Origin: Paramoeba atlantica
Taxonomy: Eukaryota > Discosea
NCBI GenBank assembly: GCA_977017575.1
Contig: CDRNVI010000040.1
Coordinates: forward strand, 986,912-1,050,911
DNA: 64,000 nt
Direction of reading: 5' to 3'
Every line of letters starts with the position of its first letter. The stretch's first letter is position 1. A program made the translations under genes and the position numbers. This document shows, piece after piece, positions 41,421 through 54,065 of this stretch. The notes under the pieces are model-generated. The model worked only from the letters and a program-made list of their open reading frames with translations. It did not search any database and was not told the origin of the DNA.

Positions 41421-41564
41421 TGTTTTCTTTTTTTTTATGTTATCCCTCCGGGTGTAGATCCTTAAGCTTTTTTTTTTTTCGTATTCCTAATTTATCCTCC
41501 TACCTTTTCCACTTCTTCCTATTACTACCTTATCCACCAAATAAGTCCAGACTCGGACTCGACT

Positions 41565-44386
41565 CTAATAAGCATAATCATCTTTCGGATCCGGTAAGTA
41601 GCTACGCAATTGCGCCTGAACTATCGCTCCATTCAATTCCTGTTGAAGAAGCGCAAAATCATTCAGTATCGCCTTGGGTTCGCGGTAGACCTTTTCCGCC
41701 AGGAGCTGTAGTAGAGATTTTGTGTTATCGTGGAGAGCCCCGCAGGACAATATAGGGAGGCATTGAAATTGATCATTTCGCAACATAGTTGATTTTACAT
41801 ATTTCGCATGCTTCCGAGCGATGGCGTCCTGCAACGCCTTTTGTGCTGATACCCTTTCATAAGAAGGTGATAGCTCATGTACCACGGTTAGGTCATAGTA
41901 CGTCGCGCCAGAAGCCCAATATATCACAATGTCAGGGCCTGATCGGTGCAATGCTGCACCCCGACATAATTTCGCGTGTTCGATCTTGTTTTCTTCGCTT
42001 AACACTTGTGAACATGCAGAGCAAGTGTAAGAGGTAAATTCTCTGGGCTCACGGGCGCATGGCAGACCTGCTTTCAGACATAACTCATAAATATATCTCG
42101 TCAGAGAATTATGTTTGGTTGTCGCGTTAATTCCAGAACAGCGTACGCATCCAGGTATGTGGGTCATAGCGCTAGCTGCATCTAATAGAGTCCTGCAACC
42201 TGGGCACAGTAGAGAGTCGGGAAGTTTGGGATGACGAATACCAAGCCTTGGCATCACAGAAAGCGTAAATTGCATTGGAGGGATGTATCTTTCGGTGGCG
42301 TGTATCCATTGGTAGCTTCCTTTTCTGGACGTCGCTGATATAATTCTACCGATTTTGGGATCTTTACACAGCTCTTCTTTCACTTGTTTGTGCAACTTGA
42401 GATCTACTGCCCCTTCTTCGTCCGGCACTACCCTCGAGATCGACATCCCCAAGTGTCTCCCATCCTGAGCTGAATATACTTTTCGGCGCTCTAAGGATGC
42501 GTGATGAGAAGCTGCATATGAATTTTCCCGTAGTGCATAAGTTGATGAAAGGCCGAAACCTCCCATTTTCAGCGGCATTCTGGCCCACTTCAGTTGCATA
42601 TCCGATAGTTTGCCAAACCACGACTTTAAGACTCTATCGACCTCCGTGTCGAATTCCGACGCAATTTTTTCGGTAGCTTGAGGCTTGTGGACTCTAATGT
42701 GAAACCTATGACGAACGTTAACGCTCTTGGACAAAATCAGGGATGAAAAATTGCTCGCCCCCATTTTTTGGAGCCGGCGAAATATATTTTTGTGCTTCTC
42801 CAGCTTTTGCATCAAAAGTTCGCTCACAGGCATATCTTCTCCGATAAAGGCACCTAATATTTTTATTGCAATCGTTTCCTTCTTCACTCCCGCTTGCAAT
42901 AAATCTTCAGGTATGTCAGATCCGCTCTTTCCTTGAAAAAATATACATTTGTTGCGCGCCAGTTGGACCTTTCTTTGTTCTAGCAGTCCCTGCAGTCGGA
43001 AAAATGCTTTGGATAGCGCTTCACTATCATCTGACGCCATACTAATGTCGTCTATGTATGCCAACACTTTAATATTTGGGAATTCATTAGCAATTGTGGC
43101 CAGAATCGGCTGTATGAAAGCACAGAAAAGAAGTGTTGACATTGGCGACCCTTGACGAACTCCTGTTGCGCTACTCACGGTGCCGCACATCCTTCCATGT
43201 ACTCCATAGTATAGTAATTCTGAGGGCTCTGAATATTCGGCTGCAAAGAGACGTTGGAACGGGCGTAATGTTGCGTAGCCGAAAACGCACTTTGCAATTT
43301 CGTCTCGATTCGGAGAATTAAAAGCATTTCTCAGATCAATAGTTACTATGGCGTTGCCTTTATTGTAAAGATCGTGAAGATTATGCACTACCTGTTCGCA
43401 TCCGGATCTCGCCAGCACTCCGAACTGCCATGGCTCGAAAAGAGTGGCCAATGAATGCTCGTAACGCTGAAGAAGCACCACTTCCGCTAGCTTTAAGAAG
43501 ATTTCTCCCACAGCTACCGGACGAACCCCTCCGTCAACTTTGGGAATCGCTATTAGCCTGGCCCTCTTCAGACGTACCATGACTGACTTTTCAAGACGTC
43601 CATTTATGAGGTCCGCCATCATGTGGCATAGTGCAGTGCAAGAAATCTCGTCGTCTAATAATAACCTCACAATGCAATCAGTCGTGCCTGTCGGCCCCGG
43701 CGCTGCACCCTTGGCCAAATTACGACCTGCTGCCCGTAGTTCCTCGGTAGTTAATGCTGCTATGCATGGTGCATCTGATGGTAAATTGAAAGTGTAATCA
43801 GCGGTGGGGTGCAAATCTCTAAGCTTTGATAGCACTTCCTCATCGGAAAGTTTTGTCGGGCACGTCTGCTGATCAAGAACTTTTGTTGCTTTCGTTGTGC
43901 ACCCTTCAAGCATAAGGCGCGTCGCCTTTTTAATAGCTCGCGCATCGATCGATTCCTCACTCATTTGATCCTCGTGTTCCATGTTTTCATTGAAAGGACG
44001 CCGCCGTCTGCGCTTAAGACTCGCTTCTCGAACCGCTGTCAACGAGAACTTCATAGCCGACAGGACTTTGTGCCAGATAATCCGTCGATACTCGTAGGTG
44101 CTGTCTGAGTATTCTCTCATTATGTCACGGTAAATCGCGACCGCGCAGGGGGCGAATTCTGGTTCTATCGTTTTGGCTGTAGGAAGCGGTTCGTAGTCCA
44201 AGTCGTCAGCGGTATGAGAGCTTTGCGGTATGTTTGCCCCCGGTGTTGGGGGAATGTCATTTATGATCCCAGACTGCGGTATACTGGATACTTTGTATAT
44301 TCTGACATTTAACTGTGGCGGCATAGTTCCCTCAAAAAGTTCATTTTCTTTGTGTCCTTCCAGACCTCGATACGAAACACGAAATT
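41565..44386 (-). pseudogene. LINE-G RT/RLE coding part
   Basis: About 940 codons: GLEGHKENELFEGTMPPQLN, RT motif A DLRNAFN, GVRQGSPMSTLLF, catalytic YIDD, GAFIG, zinc finger CPGC...HIPGCVRCSG, second finger CSAC...H-x4-C, RLE SGPDIVIYW...YYDLTVVHEL, and a C-terminus ending PKDDYAY. The open frame is uninterrupted in this part. It belongs with LINE-a, -H and -I rather than with LINE-E. Confidence 0.85.
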
Positions 44387-44397
44387 TCTTTTTCTTC

Positions 44398-47300
44398 AAC
44401 CCTACAACAGATTTTCCGATCCCAAGTCACGAAATATGGAATAGCTCTCGATGTGCTAAGGCTGGGGCTATATGCACTGTTGTTTGGGCATTCGACCGAA
44501 ATACAGACCTAAATGTCTCCGCCGGAAAGGTCACAAGAAACAGCAAAGCGCAAGGGAAAGTGAACTTGATCTACACCGGGATTCACGGATACATGGTTGG
44601 ACAGGAATTTCGAGGCAGCCTGCCACCGATAGAGAATATACGCATTTACCGAATCATATGGCAACAAAACGCTCCGAGCGTGGAAATCAGTTCCAGTGCA
44701 GAAACTCTTCCAAACGAACAACAGTGCGAGTATACAGCGCAACAAATAGCGTTTCAGGAAAACCTAATAATCCCAAACAATGCGTCAGGGAACATCGACT
44801 ACGAGCCAATCCCTACTCTGAGATCTTTCACTCAAGAAATGATTCCGTGTGTCGTTGCAACCTATCGAGACATACTACACGGCTACATAGAAAGCGATTT
44901 TCCCCAACGAACTAGCATATGGCACCGTTTGTTATCCGCCATGAAATTATCGCTAGCAGCAGCTAGAGTTGCGACGGGAAGAGCTAGACGCCGGCGACCC
45001 ACGACGAAGAAAGATGACGAAACACAGAATGACACCCAACAGAACGCCAATGAAAACAAAGAAGAACACGTGAGCGACACAAGGGCCATCAAGCGTGCCA
45101 CAAGACTAGCCCTGGAAGGGTGTGCATCTAAGGCAGCTAAAGTGTTGGACCGCGAATTCAAGAAAAATGAATTAAGCAATGAAGAAACGCTAAGCAAGCT
45201 GAAGGAACTACACCCGCAGGAAAAAACTTGTTTCCCGCTCCCCTCGGATGCTCCTATCGTAACCGGAATTTCGACAGACGAATTACGTGCTGCAGGGCGT
45301 CGTTTGGCGAAAGGGGTGAGTCCAGGACCAACTGGAATGACGGACAACGTAATGCGCCTCCTACTGGATGATGAAGTCTGCTGTATAAATCTATGTCACA
45401 TGTTCGCAGACTTGGTCAATGGGTTCGTTTCTGAGGACGTGTCCACACGGCTCAACCGAGCGCGACTTGTGGCTATCCCCAAAGCAGACGGCGGCGTTCG
45501 ACCAGTGGCCATGGGAGAAGTGATCGGGAAGCTTGCTGGTATAATTCTTTTGATGCGCTATGAACACACGCTAGAACAGCTCTTTTCTCCGCTGCAATAT
45601 GGCGTCATGTCGAAATCAGGATGCGAAAAGATAATACATCGACTAAATCAGCGGTACCAATCGGGATGTTCGATTCTGGCGGTAGATATGAAGAATGCCT
45701 TCAACTCACCAGACCGCAGCGAAATAGCCAAACATGTACACGCCTTTGCAACCCTGAAGCCATTTCAACGCTTTTTCAAGGTGGAGTACGGCATGCCATC
45801 CGAATTGTTATACTTTGGCACAGACGAAAAACTAGTCGGAACTGTACAAAGCTCCGCTGGAGTACGACAGGGGTCACCGCTCGCCACGTTGTACTTCTGC
45901 TCCTTCCTCCAACCCATACTGGAAACCATTGCAGCTGAATTCCCCGAGGTCGAAGTGTTGGCTTACATTGACGATGTAAGTCTTGCGTCAAAAAATTCTG
46001 AACAGCTAGAGAAAGCTTTTTATCGTCTTCAAGAATTGATGAAAACCAAGAAAGTTGAATTGGCATTACACAAGTGCACATGGTTTGGCGGCGTTGCTCA
46101 TAATCCTATTCCAGCGTCGTTAAGCCGAAATGGGGTACTAACCGAATGCGAAGCAATTAAAATCTTGGGAGGATATATTGGACTCGAGAACGAAGTGAGC
46201 TTACTCCTATTAAAAAAACTGGAGAAACATGGAATCATTTTTCGCAGGCTCGAAAGAATGGGAATCAACAATGTATCCTTAAGTCTGCTAACAAAATGTG
46301 TGAACGTCCGACAACAGTACTACATGAGAGTGCATCATCCCTCCACAACAAATTCCGTATCAATGCAATTCGATAGCAAAGTTGAACAAGTGCTAAATTC
46401 ATGGCTGGGCCAGCTTGACAAGAAGCAGCTCACGCTTGCCCGACTGCCTTACAAAAAAGGTGGGCTGGGTCTCACGCCTTGCCACCCAACGCGAGAAGCG
46501 GCGTACTTTTCTTCCCGCTACGCAGCGCTCGAGCGAGAAAATTCTTTATCAGCTCGTAAAACTGCCACAACGGAAGAAAACAGTGCTTGCCCCTTGGAAG
46601 ACGTGCAACAAGTCCCGGAAGATGAAACCGTAACAGCTGCGAAAATACATCGCGATGCATACGAACAACTGGTGAAAGACAATTCTCTGGGCCCAATTCT
46701 CAAGACAACGACACAAAAAGGGAATTACGACTGGATAACAGCAGTAAACCGATACATTCCAACGCGAAAGTTCGAACTAGCCATAATGCCAAGACTCGGA
46801 ATTGCGCACCCACAGTTACCCGAAAGTATTCTTTGCCCCGGATGCAAAGCTATACTCAATAGCAAGACTGCACTAACACACATACCGGGATGCGTACGCT
46901 GTCCGGGATTCAACGCCACAGCAAAGCACAACGCCCTAGTTCAATTTGTGTACAAATTGTGTCAAAAAGCCGGTTTACCGAGTGAAAAGGAACCAAGAGC
47001 ACTCAGCACCTGGAGTTGTTACACGTGTCATCGAACAGTCGACTTCGAAGCCAGAATACTTCATGAAAAAACTTGCACTGGCAGACGATATCATCGCTCA
47101 GGACCGGATATAGTAATATATTGGAACACTGGTGAAGTTTTTTATGATCTCACAGTTATCCACAATCTCGCACCATCCAATATTCACCGTACGTCCAAGC
47201 AACTATTTGCCGATGCAATTCAACGCAAACGAGGCACATACGTGGCGACAGGTCTAATCCCAGAAGAAAACTTCATGTGCATTCCCGTACTAGCCTCTGG

Positions 47301-47481
47301 GTCTTTACATAGCAACACCAGACTACTGCTACATGCGATTGCCGACGCTACCCTTGCGGTGCGACAGGACACGGAAATGGAATTCAAGTTGCTTGTTCAA
47401 GAACTGGCGGGTACTCAGGTATACTCACAGCTACGTCAGCACCTGAGTCACACAAACAAAGAGTGCGAAAGTTTGTATTAA
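44398..47481 (+). pseudogene. LINE-H RT/RLE coding part, open but 5'-truncated
   Basis: About 1027 codons with no stop: PIPSHEIWNSS, GIHGYMVGQEFRGSLPPIEN, motif A DMKNAFN, GVRQGSPLATLYF, YIDD, GGYIG, CPGC...HIPGCVRC, SGPDIVIYW...FYDLTVIHNL. The Pro-rich N-terminus present in LINE-a and -I is missing, so no authentic start codon remains. The frame extends artificially leftward through antisense LINE-G sequence. The openness suggests recent insertion. Confidence 0.85.
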
Positions 47482-47522
47482 GTATCGCAGAAGGACCCAA
47501 CTTTACAACTAGAATATAACAA

Positions 47523-47692
47523 AGCTTGCATAGTCGCGTAAGCTTCAAACATAACACCCCCACTATTGGGGGGTAGCGCCATTAACAGGTTAGCTTATTT
47601 ATCTATTTATCTATTTATCTATTTATTTGTAAGTCCTGTTCTAGTTGTTATTTTGTTACGTATATAATACAGCTTGCAAAGTCGCGCAAGCT
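47523..47692 (+). other. LINE-H 3'-UTR hairpins
   Basis: AGCTTGC...GTAAGCT (47523-47544), CCCCCACTATTGGGGG next to GGTAGCGCC (47556-47573), and AGCTTGC...GCAAGCT (47671-47692). The first two kinds also occur after the LINE-a stop. They are the best candidates for the RT recognition structure. Confidence 0.55.
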
Positions 47693-47727
47693 CTTTTTAG
47701 ACGTCTGAAGATGTCATCTTTTTCTTC

Positions 47728-48856
47728 CCCCGCCCTATTGAGGCTAACACACTTCCGACTGAGATATTAAGACTGATTTGTCTATCGAAACACCAAGCTA
47801 ATACAAATCTGCTGCCAACTTTCAATTGTTTAGTTTGTTGCGCCAAAGACTCCATGGACAGTGGAAAGTCAGTTTCTGGGTGGATGCATTTTTTAATCTC
47901 CTCGATTGTTTCGTCGTCTTGACTTTTTTCGTCGCGTGAGTTGTGGTTTCCGCCTGCATCTGCTGGCGGTGGCGACTGACAATCGAAGAACGCGTTCTGG
48001 CAGTTTAATGAATTTCTCCTCTCCATGCTTGCCTCAATTCTCGTAGCAGATTCCGATGCTGACTCGAGATTGTTGTTTCCGTTCTCCTTGTCTTTGGGAC
48101 TGGGTGTCGTAAGGAGTGATTCAATCGATGCGTCAGGTCGAATTCCTGCGTTGTTGTTGGGCGAATGCTCTCCGCAATGATTTGGTGAGTGAACTTGCGC
48201 GTTGTCGCATTCGTTGGTACTTTCAAAGCTCTTTTTGCGATCGCTTGGGCTGATAGGTTGTTCTAAATTCTTTGTTTTCTTGCGATACTTGTCGATGGCC
48301 ACTGACGACGGATTTAGCGGTCTTAATACAAGTTCATCGAGGGTAGTGGGATCTTTAGGTGGGGGAGTGGCTGCCTGTGCGTATGTGGGTTCTTTGCTCC
48401 AGTTCGAAAATGCTGTTGTTCGGGCCGTGTTTGTTGTCAATTTGATACGCCCACCTGGGTGTCGGATGATTGGGCTCTCGTTTTGCGGCGCTTTGTCCAT
48501 ACTTGTTTGAAGGAGTTTCAGCTGCTTGCCGCGACGGCGGTTGAAAAAATTCGTAGACAGAAGACCACTCTTAATTTTGATCAAACAATCACTTTTTTTA
48601 CTGTCACTCTTCGGTTGTGTTGGACTCGTCTGGGAAGGCGGCGACAGGGGTGTGGGCAGTGGAGGTGAAGATTGTTGAGGCGACTCGGTGAATGGCGGCG
48701 CCAGTGGCTGCGTATGATTCTCCGATGACAATGGTGCCGTTGGCGAAGGTACCGGTGGCGATGGTGTCAGCGTCGCTGGCGGCGGAGGTTCGGGCGGCGA
48801 TGGCGTCGATTCGGGTGTCGGCGGCCGCTCATCAGGGGTTTTCTTCCTCCGACGCG
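47728..48856 (-). pseudogene. LINE-G N-terminal part
   Basis: Reads RRRKKTPDERPPTPES, a long Ser/Pro-rich stretch, then IHPETDFPLSMESL and VLAWCFDRQISLNISVGSV, ending at GRGKKK where LINE-H begins. It matches the N-terminal half of LINE-I (RRKRKVPEERPP and IHPSQEFPLSHQSI). Confidence 0.8.
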
Positions 48857-49872
48857 TTTTTTTTTGTTAAGACCCTTCTTTTTGTTAAGACCCTTCTTTT
48901 TGTTAAGACCCTTCTTTTTGTTAAGACCCTTCTTTTTGTTAAGACCCTTCTTTTTGTTAAGACCCTTCTTTTTGTTAAGACCCTTCTTTTTGTTAAGACC
49001 CTTCTTTTTGTTAAGACCCTTCTTTTTGTTAAGACCCTTCTTTTTGTTAAGACCCTTCTTTTTGTTAAGACCCTTCTTTTTGTTAAGACCCTTCTTTTTG
49101 TTAAGACCCTTCTTTTTGTTAAGACCCTTCTTTTTGTTAAGACCCTTCTTTTTGTTAAGACCCTTCTTTTTGTTAAGACCCTTCTTTTTGTTAAGACCCT
49201 TCTTTTTGTTAAGACCCTTCTTTTTGTTAAGACCCTTCTTTTTGTTAAGACCCTTCTTTTTGTTAAGACCCTTCTTTTTGTTAAGACCCTTCTTTTTGTT
49301 AAGACCCTTCTTTTTGTTAAGACCCTTCTTTTTGTTAAGACCCTTCTTTTTGTTAAGACCCTTCTTTTTGTTAAGACCCTTCTTTTTGTTAAGACCCTTC
49401 TTTTTGTTAAGACCCTTCTTTTTGTTAAGACCCTTCTTTTTGTTAAGACCCTTCTTTTTGTTAAGACCCTTCTTTTTGTTAAGACCCTTCTTTTTGTTAA
49501 GACCCTTCTTTTTGTTAAGACCCTTCTTTTTGTTAAGACCCTTCTTTTTGTTAAGACCCTTCTTTTTGTTAAGACCCTTCTTTTTGTTAAGACCCTTCTT
49601 TTTGTTAAGACCCTTCTTTTTGTTAAGACCCTTCTTTTTGTTAAGACCCTTCTTTTTGTTAAGACCCTTCTTTTTGTTAAGACCCTTCTTTTTGTTAAGA
49701 CCCTTCTTTTTGTTAAGACCCTTCTTTTTGTTAAGACCCTTCTTTTTGTTAAGACCCTTCTTTTTGTTAAGACCCTTCTTTTTGTTAAGACCCTTCTTTT
49801 TGTTAAGACCCTTCTTTTTGTTAAGACCCTTCTTTTTGTTAAGACCCTTCTTTTTGTTAAGACCCTTCTTTT
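48857..49872 (+). repeat. 18-bp array, block 5
   Basis: About 56 near-perfect units, running into the poly(T) of the next insertion on the right. Confidence 0.97.
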
Positions 49873-50720
49873 TTTTTTTTTTTTTTACGAGAAGACGTAC
49901 GAGAAAAGGAAAACTCATCTGGTCTCCCCTAAGTACATACTACAAACTTTTTTTTTTTTTTTTTTTGCACACTAATAAAATAACTTGTAAGAGTTTTTTT
50001 TATATGTGCCACGAAGGGCCATTATGTCAATCATCCTAAATTTCTAAACGTATACTTCTACTCCAGCTAATCTGTAGTTTTTTTTTGTTTCCTTTATTCT
50101 AGATTCATTTCCCAAAATCATATCCCTAAAGTCGCATCTGCTGCTGTGGTAATTCCATATTTTTTTAGGTGGCTTGATAAAGTCGATCCTGTCAGCTCTT
50201 GCATGTATAAACAAAAATCCTGGCATATGAATTCGCGGTCTATCTGGCACCTGTCCGCGAGATTGTGTAGCAGATTACGGGTATTCACGTGGAGCAAGCC
50301 TCCGGAGAGAACTGGTAAGCACTCAAACTGTTCAGCAGGGATTTTGTTCGTTTTGACATACGTATCGTTTTTTCTTTTCGCCGCGTCTTTCATTAGTTGC
50401 CAGCTCTTTTTCCCTAGATTCGATGGAGAAAATTCATGTATGACCGTAAAGTCATAAAATACAGCTCCCGAAACCCAGTGGATTAAAAGATCAGGTCCTG
50501 ACCGTTGTAGTTTGCGGTTCTTGCATCTATGGTGATGCTCTTTTTGTTGTTCGTCGTTCAAGGTTGCTGAGCAACCTAAACAACGGTACGATGCGAATTG
50601 TCGTGGTTCTCGTTCACACGGTATCCCGGCTTTCAAGCATAGCTCGTATATATACCTAACAAGCGCATTATGCTTTGTTGTCGCGTTGCTTCCTGGGCAT
50701 GTAGAACATCCTGGAACATC
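49873..50720 (-). mobile_element. LINE-N: 5'-truncated LINE with double poly(A) structure
   Basis: From the left: poly(T) (to about 49886), a ~60-bp piece matching the 5' end of the SINE-like insert at 61128-61401 (TACGAGAAAAGGAAAACTC..., 49899-49945), a second poly(T) (49949-49966), then the LINE 3' UTR and coding part. The 5' truncation abuts array block 6. It looks like two RNAs copied in series. Confidence 0.7.
50118..50720 (-). pseudogene. LINE-N C-terminal RLE fragment
   Basis: About 190 codons from the last zinc-finger residues through CEREPRQFASYRCLGC...H and the RLE SGPDLLIHWVSG...FYDFTVIHEFSPSN to a C-terminus ending ADATLGI. There is no RT domain. It is related to LINE-a (CEREPRQFTSYRCLKC). 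Confidence 0.8.
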
Positions 50721-53643
50721 CTTTTTGTTAAGACCCTTCTTTTTGTTAAGACCCTTCTTTTTGTTAAGACCCTTCTTTTTGTTAAGACCCTTCTTTTTGT
50801 TAAGACCCTTCTTTTTGTTAAGACCCTTCTTTTTGTTAAGACCCTTCTTTTTGTTAAGACCCTTCTTTTTGTTAAGACCCTTCTTTTTGTTAAGACCCTT
50901 CTTTTTGTTAAGACCCTTCTTTTTGTTAAGACCCTTCTTTTTGTTAAGACCCTTCTTTTTGTTAAGACCCTTCTTTTTGTTAAGACCCTTCTTTTTGTTA
51001 AGACCCTTCTTTTTGTTAAAACCCTTCTTTTTGTTAAGACCCTTCTTTTTGTTAAGACCCTTCTTTTTGTTAAGACCCTTCTTTTTGTTAAGACCCTTCT
51101 TTTTGTTAAGACCCTTCTTTTTGTTAAGACCCTTCTTTTTGTTAAGACCCTTCTTTTTGTTAAGACCCTTCTTTTTGTTAAGACCCTTCTTTTTGTTAAG
51201 ACCCTTCTTTTTGTTAAGACCCTTCTTTTTGTTAAGACCCTTCTTTTTGTTAAGACCCTTCTTTTTGTTAAGACCCTTCTTTTTGTTAAGACCCTTCTTT
51301 TTGTTAAGACCCTTCTTTTTGTTAAGACCCTTCTTTTTGTTAAGACCCTTCTTTTTGTTAAGACCCTTCTTTTTGTTAAGACCCTTCTTTTTGTTAAGAC
51401 CCTTCTTTTTGTTAAGACCCTTCTTTTTGTTAAGACCTTTCTTTTTGTTAAGACCCTTCTTTTTGTTAAGACCCTTCTTTTTGTTAAGACCCTTCTTTTT
51501 GTTAAGACCCTTCTTTTTGTTAAGACCCTTCTTTTTGTTAAAACCCTCCTTTTTGTTAAGACCCTTCTTTTTGTTAAGACCCTTCTTTTTGTTAAGACCC
51601 TTCTTTTTGTTAAGACCCTTCTTTTTGTTAAGACCCTTCTTTTTGTTAAGACCCTTCTTTTTGTTAAGACCCTTCTTTTTGTTAAGACCCTTCTTTTTGT
51701 TAAGACCCTTCTTTTTGTTAAGACCCTTCTTTTTGTTAAGACCCTTCTTTTTGTTAAGACCCTTCTTTTTGTTAAGACCCTTCTTTTTGTTAAGACCCTT
51801 CTTTTTGTTAAGACCCTTCTTTTTGTTAAGACCCTTCTTTTTGTTAAGACCCTTCTTTTTGTTAAGACCCTTCTTTTTGTTAAGACCCTTCTTTTTGTTA
51901 AGACCCTTCTTTTTGTTAAGACCCTTCTTTTTGTTAAGACCCTTCTTTTTGTTAAGACCCTTCTTTTTGTTAAGACCCTTCTTTTTGTTAAGACCCTTCT
52001 TTTTGTTAAGACCCTTCTTTTTGTTAAGACCCTTCTTTTTGTTAAGACCCTTCTTTTTGTTAAGACCCTTCTTTTTGTTAAGACCCTTCTTTTTGTTAAG
52101 ACCCTTCTTTTTGTTAAGACCCTTCTTTTTGTTAAGACCCTTCTTTTTGTTAAGACCCTTCTTTTTGTTAAGACCCTTCTTTTTGTTAAGACCCTTCTTT
52201 TTGTTAAGACCCTTCTTTTTGTTAAGACCCTTCTTTTTGTTAAGACCCTTCTTTTTGTTAAGACCCTTCTTTTTGTTAAGACCCTTCTTTTTGTTAAAAC
52301 CCTCCTTTTTGTTAAGACCCTTCTTTTTGTTAAGACCCTTCTTTTTGTTAAGACCCTTCTTTTTGTTAAGACCCTTCTTTTTGTTAAGACCCTTCTTTTT
52401 GTTAAGACCCTTCTTTTTGTTAAGACCCTTCTTTTTGTTAAGACCCTTCTTTTTGTTAAGACCCTTCTTTTTGTTAAGACCCTTCTTTTTGTTAAGACCC
52501 TTCTTTTTGTTAAGACCCTTCTTTTTGTTAAGACCCTTCTTTTTGTTAAGACCCTTCTTTTTGTTAAGACCCTTCTTTTTGTTAAGACCCTTCTTTTTGT
52601 TAAGACCCTTCTTTTTGTTAAGACCCTTCTTTTTGTTAAGACCCTTCTTTTTGTTAAGACCCTTCTTTTTGTTAAGACCCTTCTTTTTGTTAAGACCCTT
52701 CTTTTTGTTAAGACCCTTCTTTTTGTTAAGACCCTTCTTTTTGTTAAGACCCTTCTTTTTGTTAAGACCCTTCTTTTTGTTAAGACCCTTCTTTTTGTTA
52801 AGACCCTTCTTTTTGTTAAGACCCTTCTTTTTGTTAAGACCCTTCTTTTTGTTAAGACCCTTCTTTTTGTTAAGACCCTTCTTTTTGTTAAGACCCTTCT
52901 TTTTGTTAAGACCCTTCTTTTTGTTAAAACCCTCCTTTTTGTTAGGACCCTTCTTTTTGTTAAGACCCTTCTTTTTGTTAAGACCCTTCTTTTTGTTAAG
53001 ACCCTTCTTTTTGTTAAGACCCTTCTTTTTGTTAAGACCCTTCTTTTTGTTAAGACCCTTCTTTTTGTTAAGACCCTTCTTTTTGTTAAGACCCTTCTTT
53101 TTGTTAAGACCCTTCTTTTTGTTAAGACCCTTCTTTTTGTTAAGACCCTTCTTTTTGTTAAGACCCTTCTTTTTGTTAAGACCCTTCTTTTTGTTAAGAC
53201 CCTTCTTTTTGTTAAGACCCTTCTTTTTGTTAAGACCCTTCTTTTTGTTAAGACCCTTCTTTTTGTTAAGACCCTTCTTTTTGTTAAGACCCTTCTTTTT
53301 GTTAAGACCCTTCTTTTTGTTAAGACCCTTCTTTTTGTTAAGACCCTTCTTTTTGTTAAGACCCTTCTTTTTGTTAAGACCCTTCTTTTTGTTAAGACCC
53401 TTCTTTTTGTTAAGACCCTCCTTTTTGTTAAGACCCTTCTTTTTGTTAAGACCCTTCTTTTTGTTAAGACCCTTCTTTTTGTTAAGACCCTTCTTTTTGT
53501 TAAGACCCTTCTTTTTGTTAAGACCCTTCTTTTTGTTAAGACCCTTCTTTTTGTTAAGACCCTTCTTTTTGTTAAGACCCTTCTTTTTGTTAAGACCCTT
53601 CTTTTTGTTAAGACCCTTCTTTTTGTTAAGACCCTTCTTTTTG
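50721..53643 (+). repeat. 18-bp array, block 6
   Basis: About 162 units. The compound variant TTAAAACCCTCCTTTTTG occurs near 51541, 52297 and 52927 (756 and 630 bp apart, both multiples of 18), indicating internal duplication. Confidence 0.97.
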
Positions 53644-54065
53644 TTTTTTTTTTTTTTTTATAAACAATTTCCAGTGTCTGAGTACCGTCTCTTTTTTTTT
53701 ATAAACCTACATTTGATCATTCACTAAATTTTTTTTTTTGCGCATCCCCGCTTGCTGGATCATCTAAATTGTCCCGGTTGTCAAAAATAATTGGGGGGAA
53801 TAGTATTGAGTCTATTTTTTTTTGTTCCTTCTCCTCGTTTTTCCTTCCCCCCTTCTCTCGCTTCTTTGAGAGAAAACTACAACCGCACATCTCTAACTAT
53901 ATATTAAAAAACGAGTGTAAGAAATCCATTCTAAAGAAATTAAAGCTAAATCTAGAAGCCATAAGTATCCTCCTCTGTACGGGGCTCCAAGAACCGACGC
54001 AACTGGCAGTTTAACACTGCCCCATTCAATTCTTGCAAATGCAGCGTAAGACCCTAAATGCAGCG
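53644..54065 (-). mobile_element. LINE-O: very short 5'-truncated LINE in the array
   Basis: Poly(T) 53644-53659, two short stretches each ended by further T-tracts (about 53692-53700 and 53729-53738), then a 3' UTR and about 30 C-terminal codons (LHLQELNGAVLNCQLRRFLE). The 5' junction has AAATGCAGCG twice around a TAAGACCC fragment of the array. Array block 7 resumes at TTTTGTTAAG. Confidence 0.75.

Larger units (their letters stand above)
44398..47716 (+). mobile_element. LINE-H: RLE LINE nested in LINE-G
   Basis: The only large plus-strand LINE. It is 5'-truncated in the pre-RT region and flanked by 11-bp duplications. The 3' UTR (47482-47716) holds the paired hairpins described separately and a TTTATCTA microsatellite (about 47598-47632). 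No clear poly(A) tail precedes the target duplication, only CTTTTTAG and about 20 bp of unassigned sequence. Confidence 0.8.
41421..48856 (-). mobile_element. LINE-G: RLE LINE in the 18-mer array, interrupted by LINE-H
   Basis: Its 3' T-rich tail (41421-41436) touches array block 4 and its 5' end (about 48856) touches block 5, so it sits within the array. It is cut by LINE-H, which lies in the opposite orientation between 11-bp duplications TCTTTTTCTTC (44387-44397 and 47717-47727). The frame is continuous across the duplication (…GKKK / KFRVSY…). It is truncated about 25 codons after the expected start. Confidence 0.8.

Noticed and set aside
41421-47716. Twin-priming inversion to explain head-to-head LINEs G and H
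   Set aside because: The two halves have clearly different protein sequences and H has its own 11-bp duplication, so they are separate insertions.
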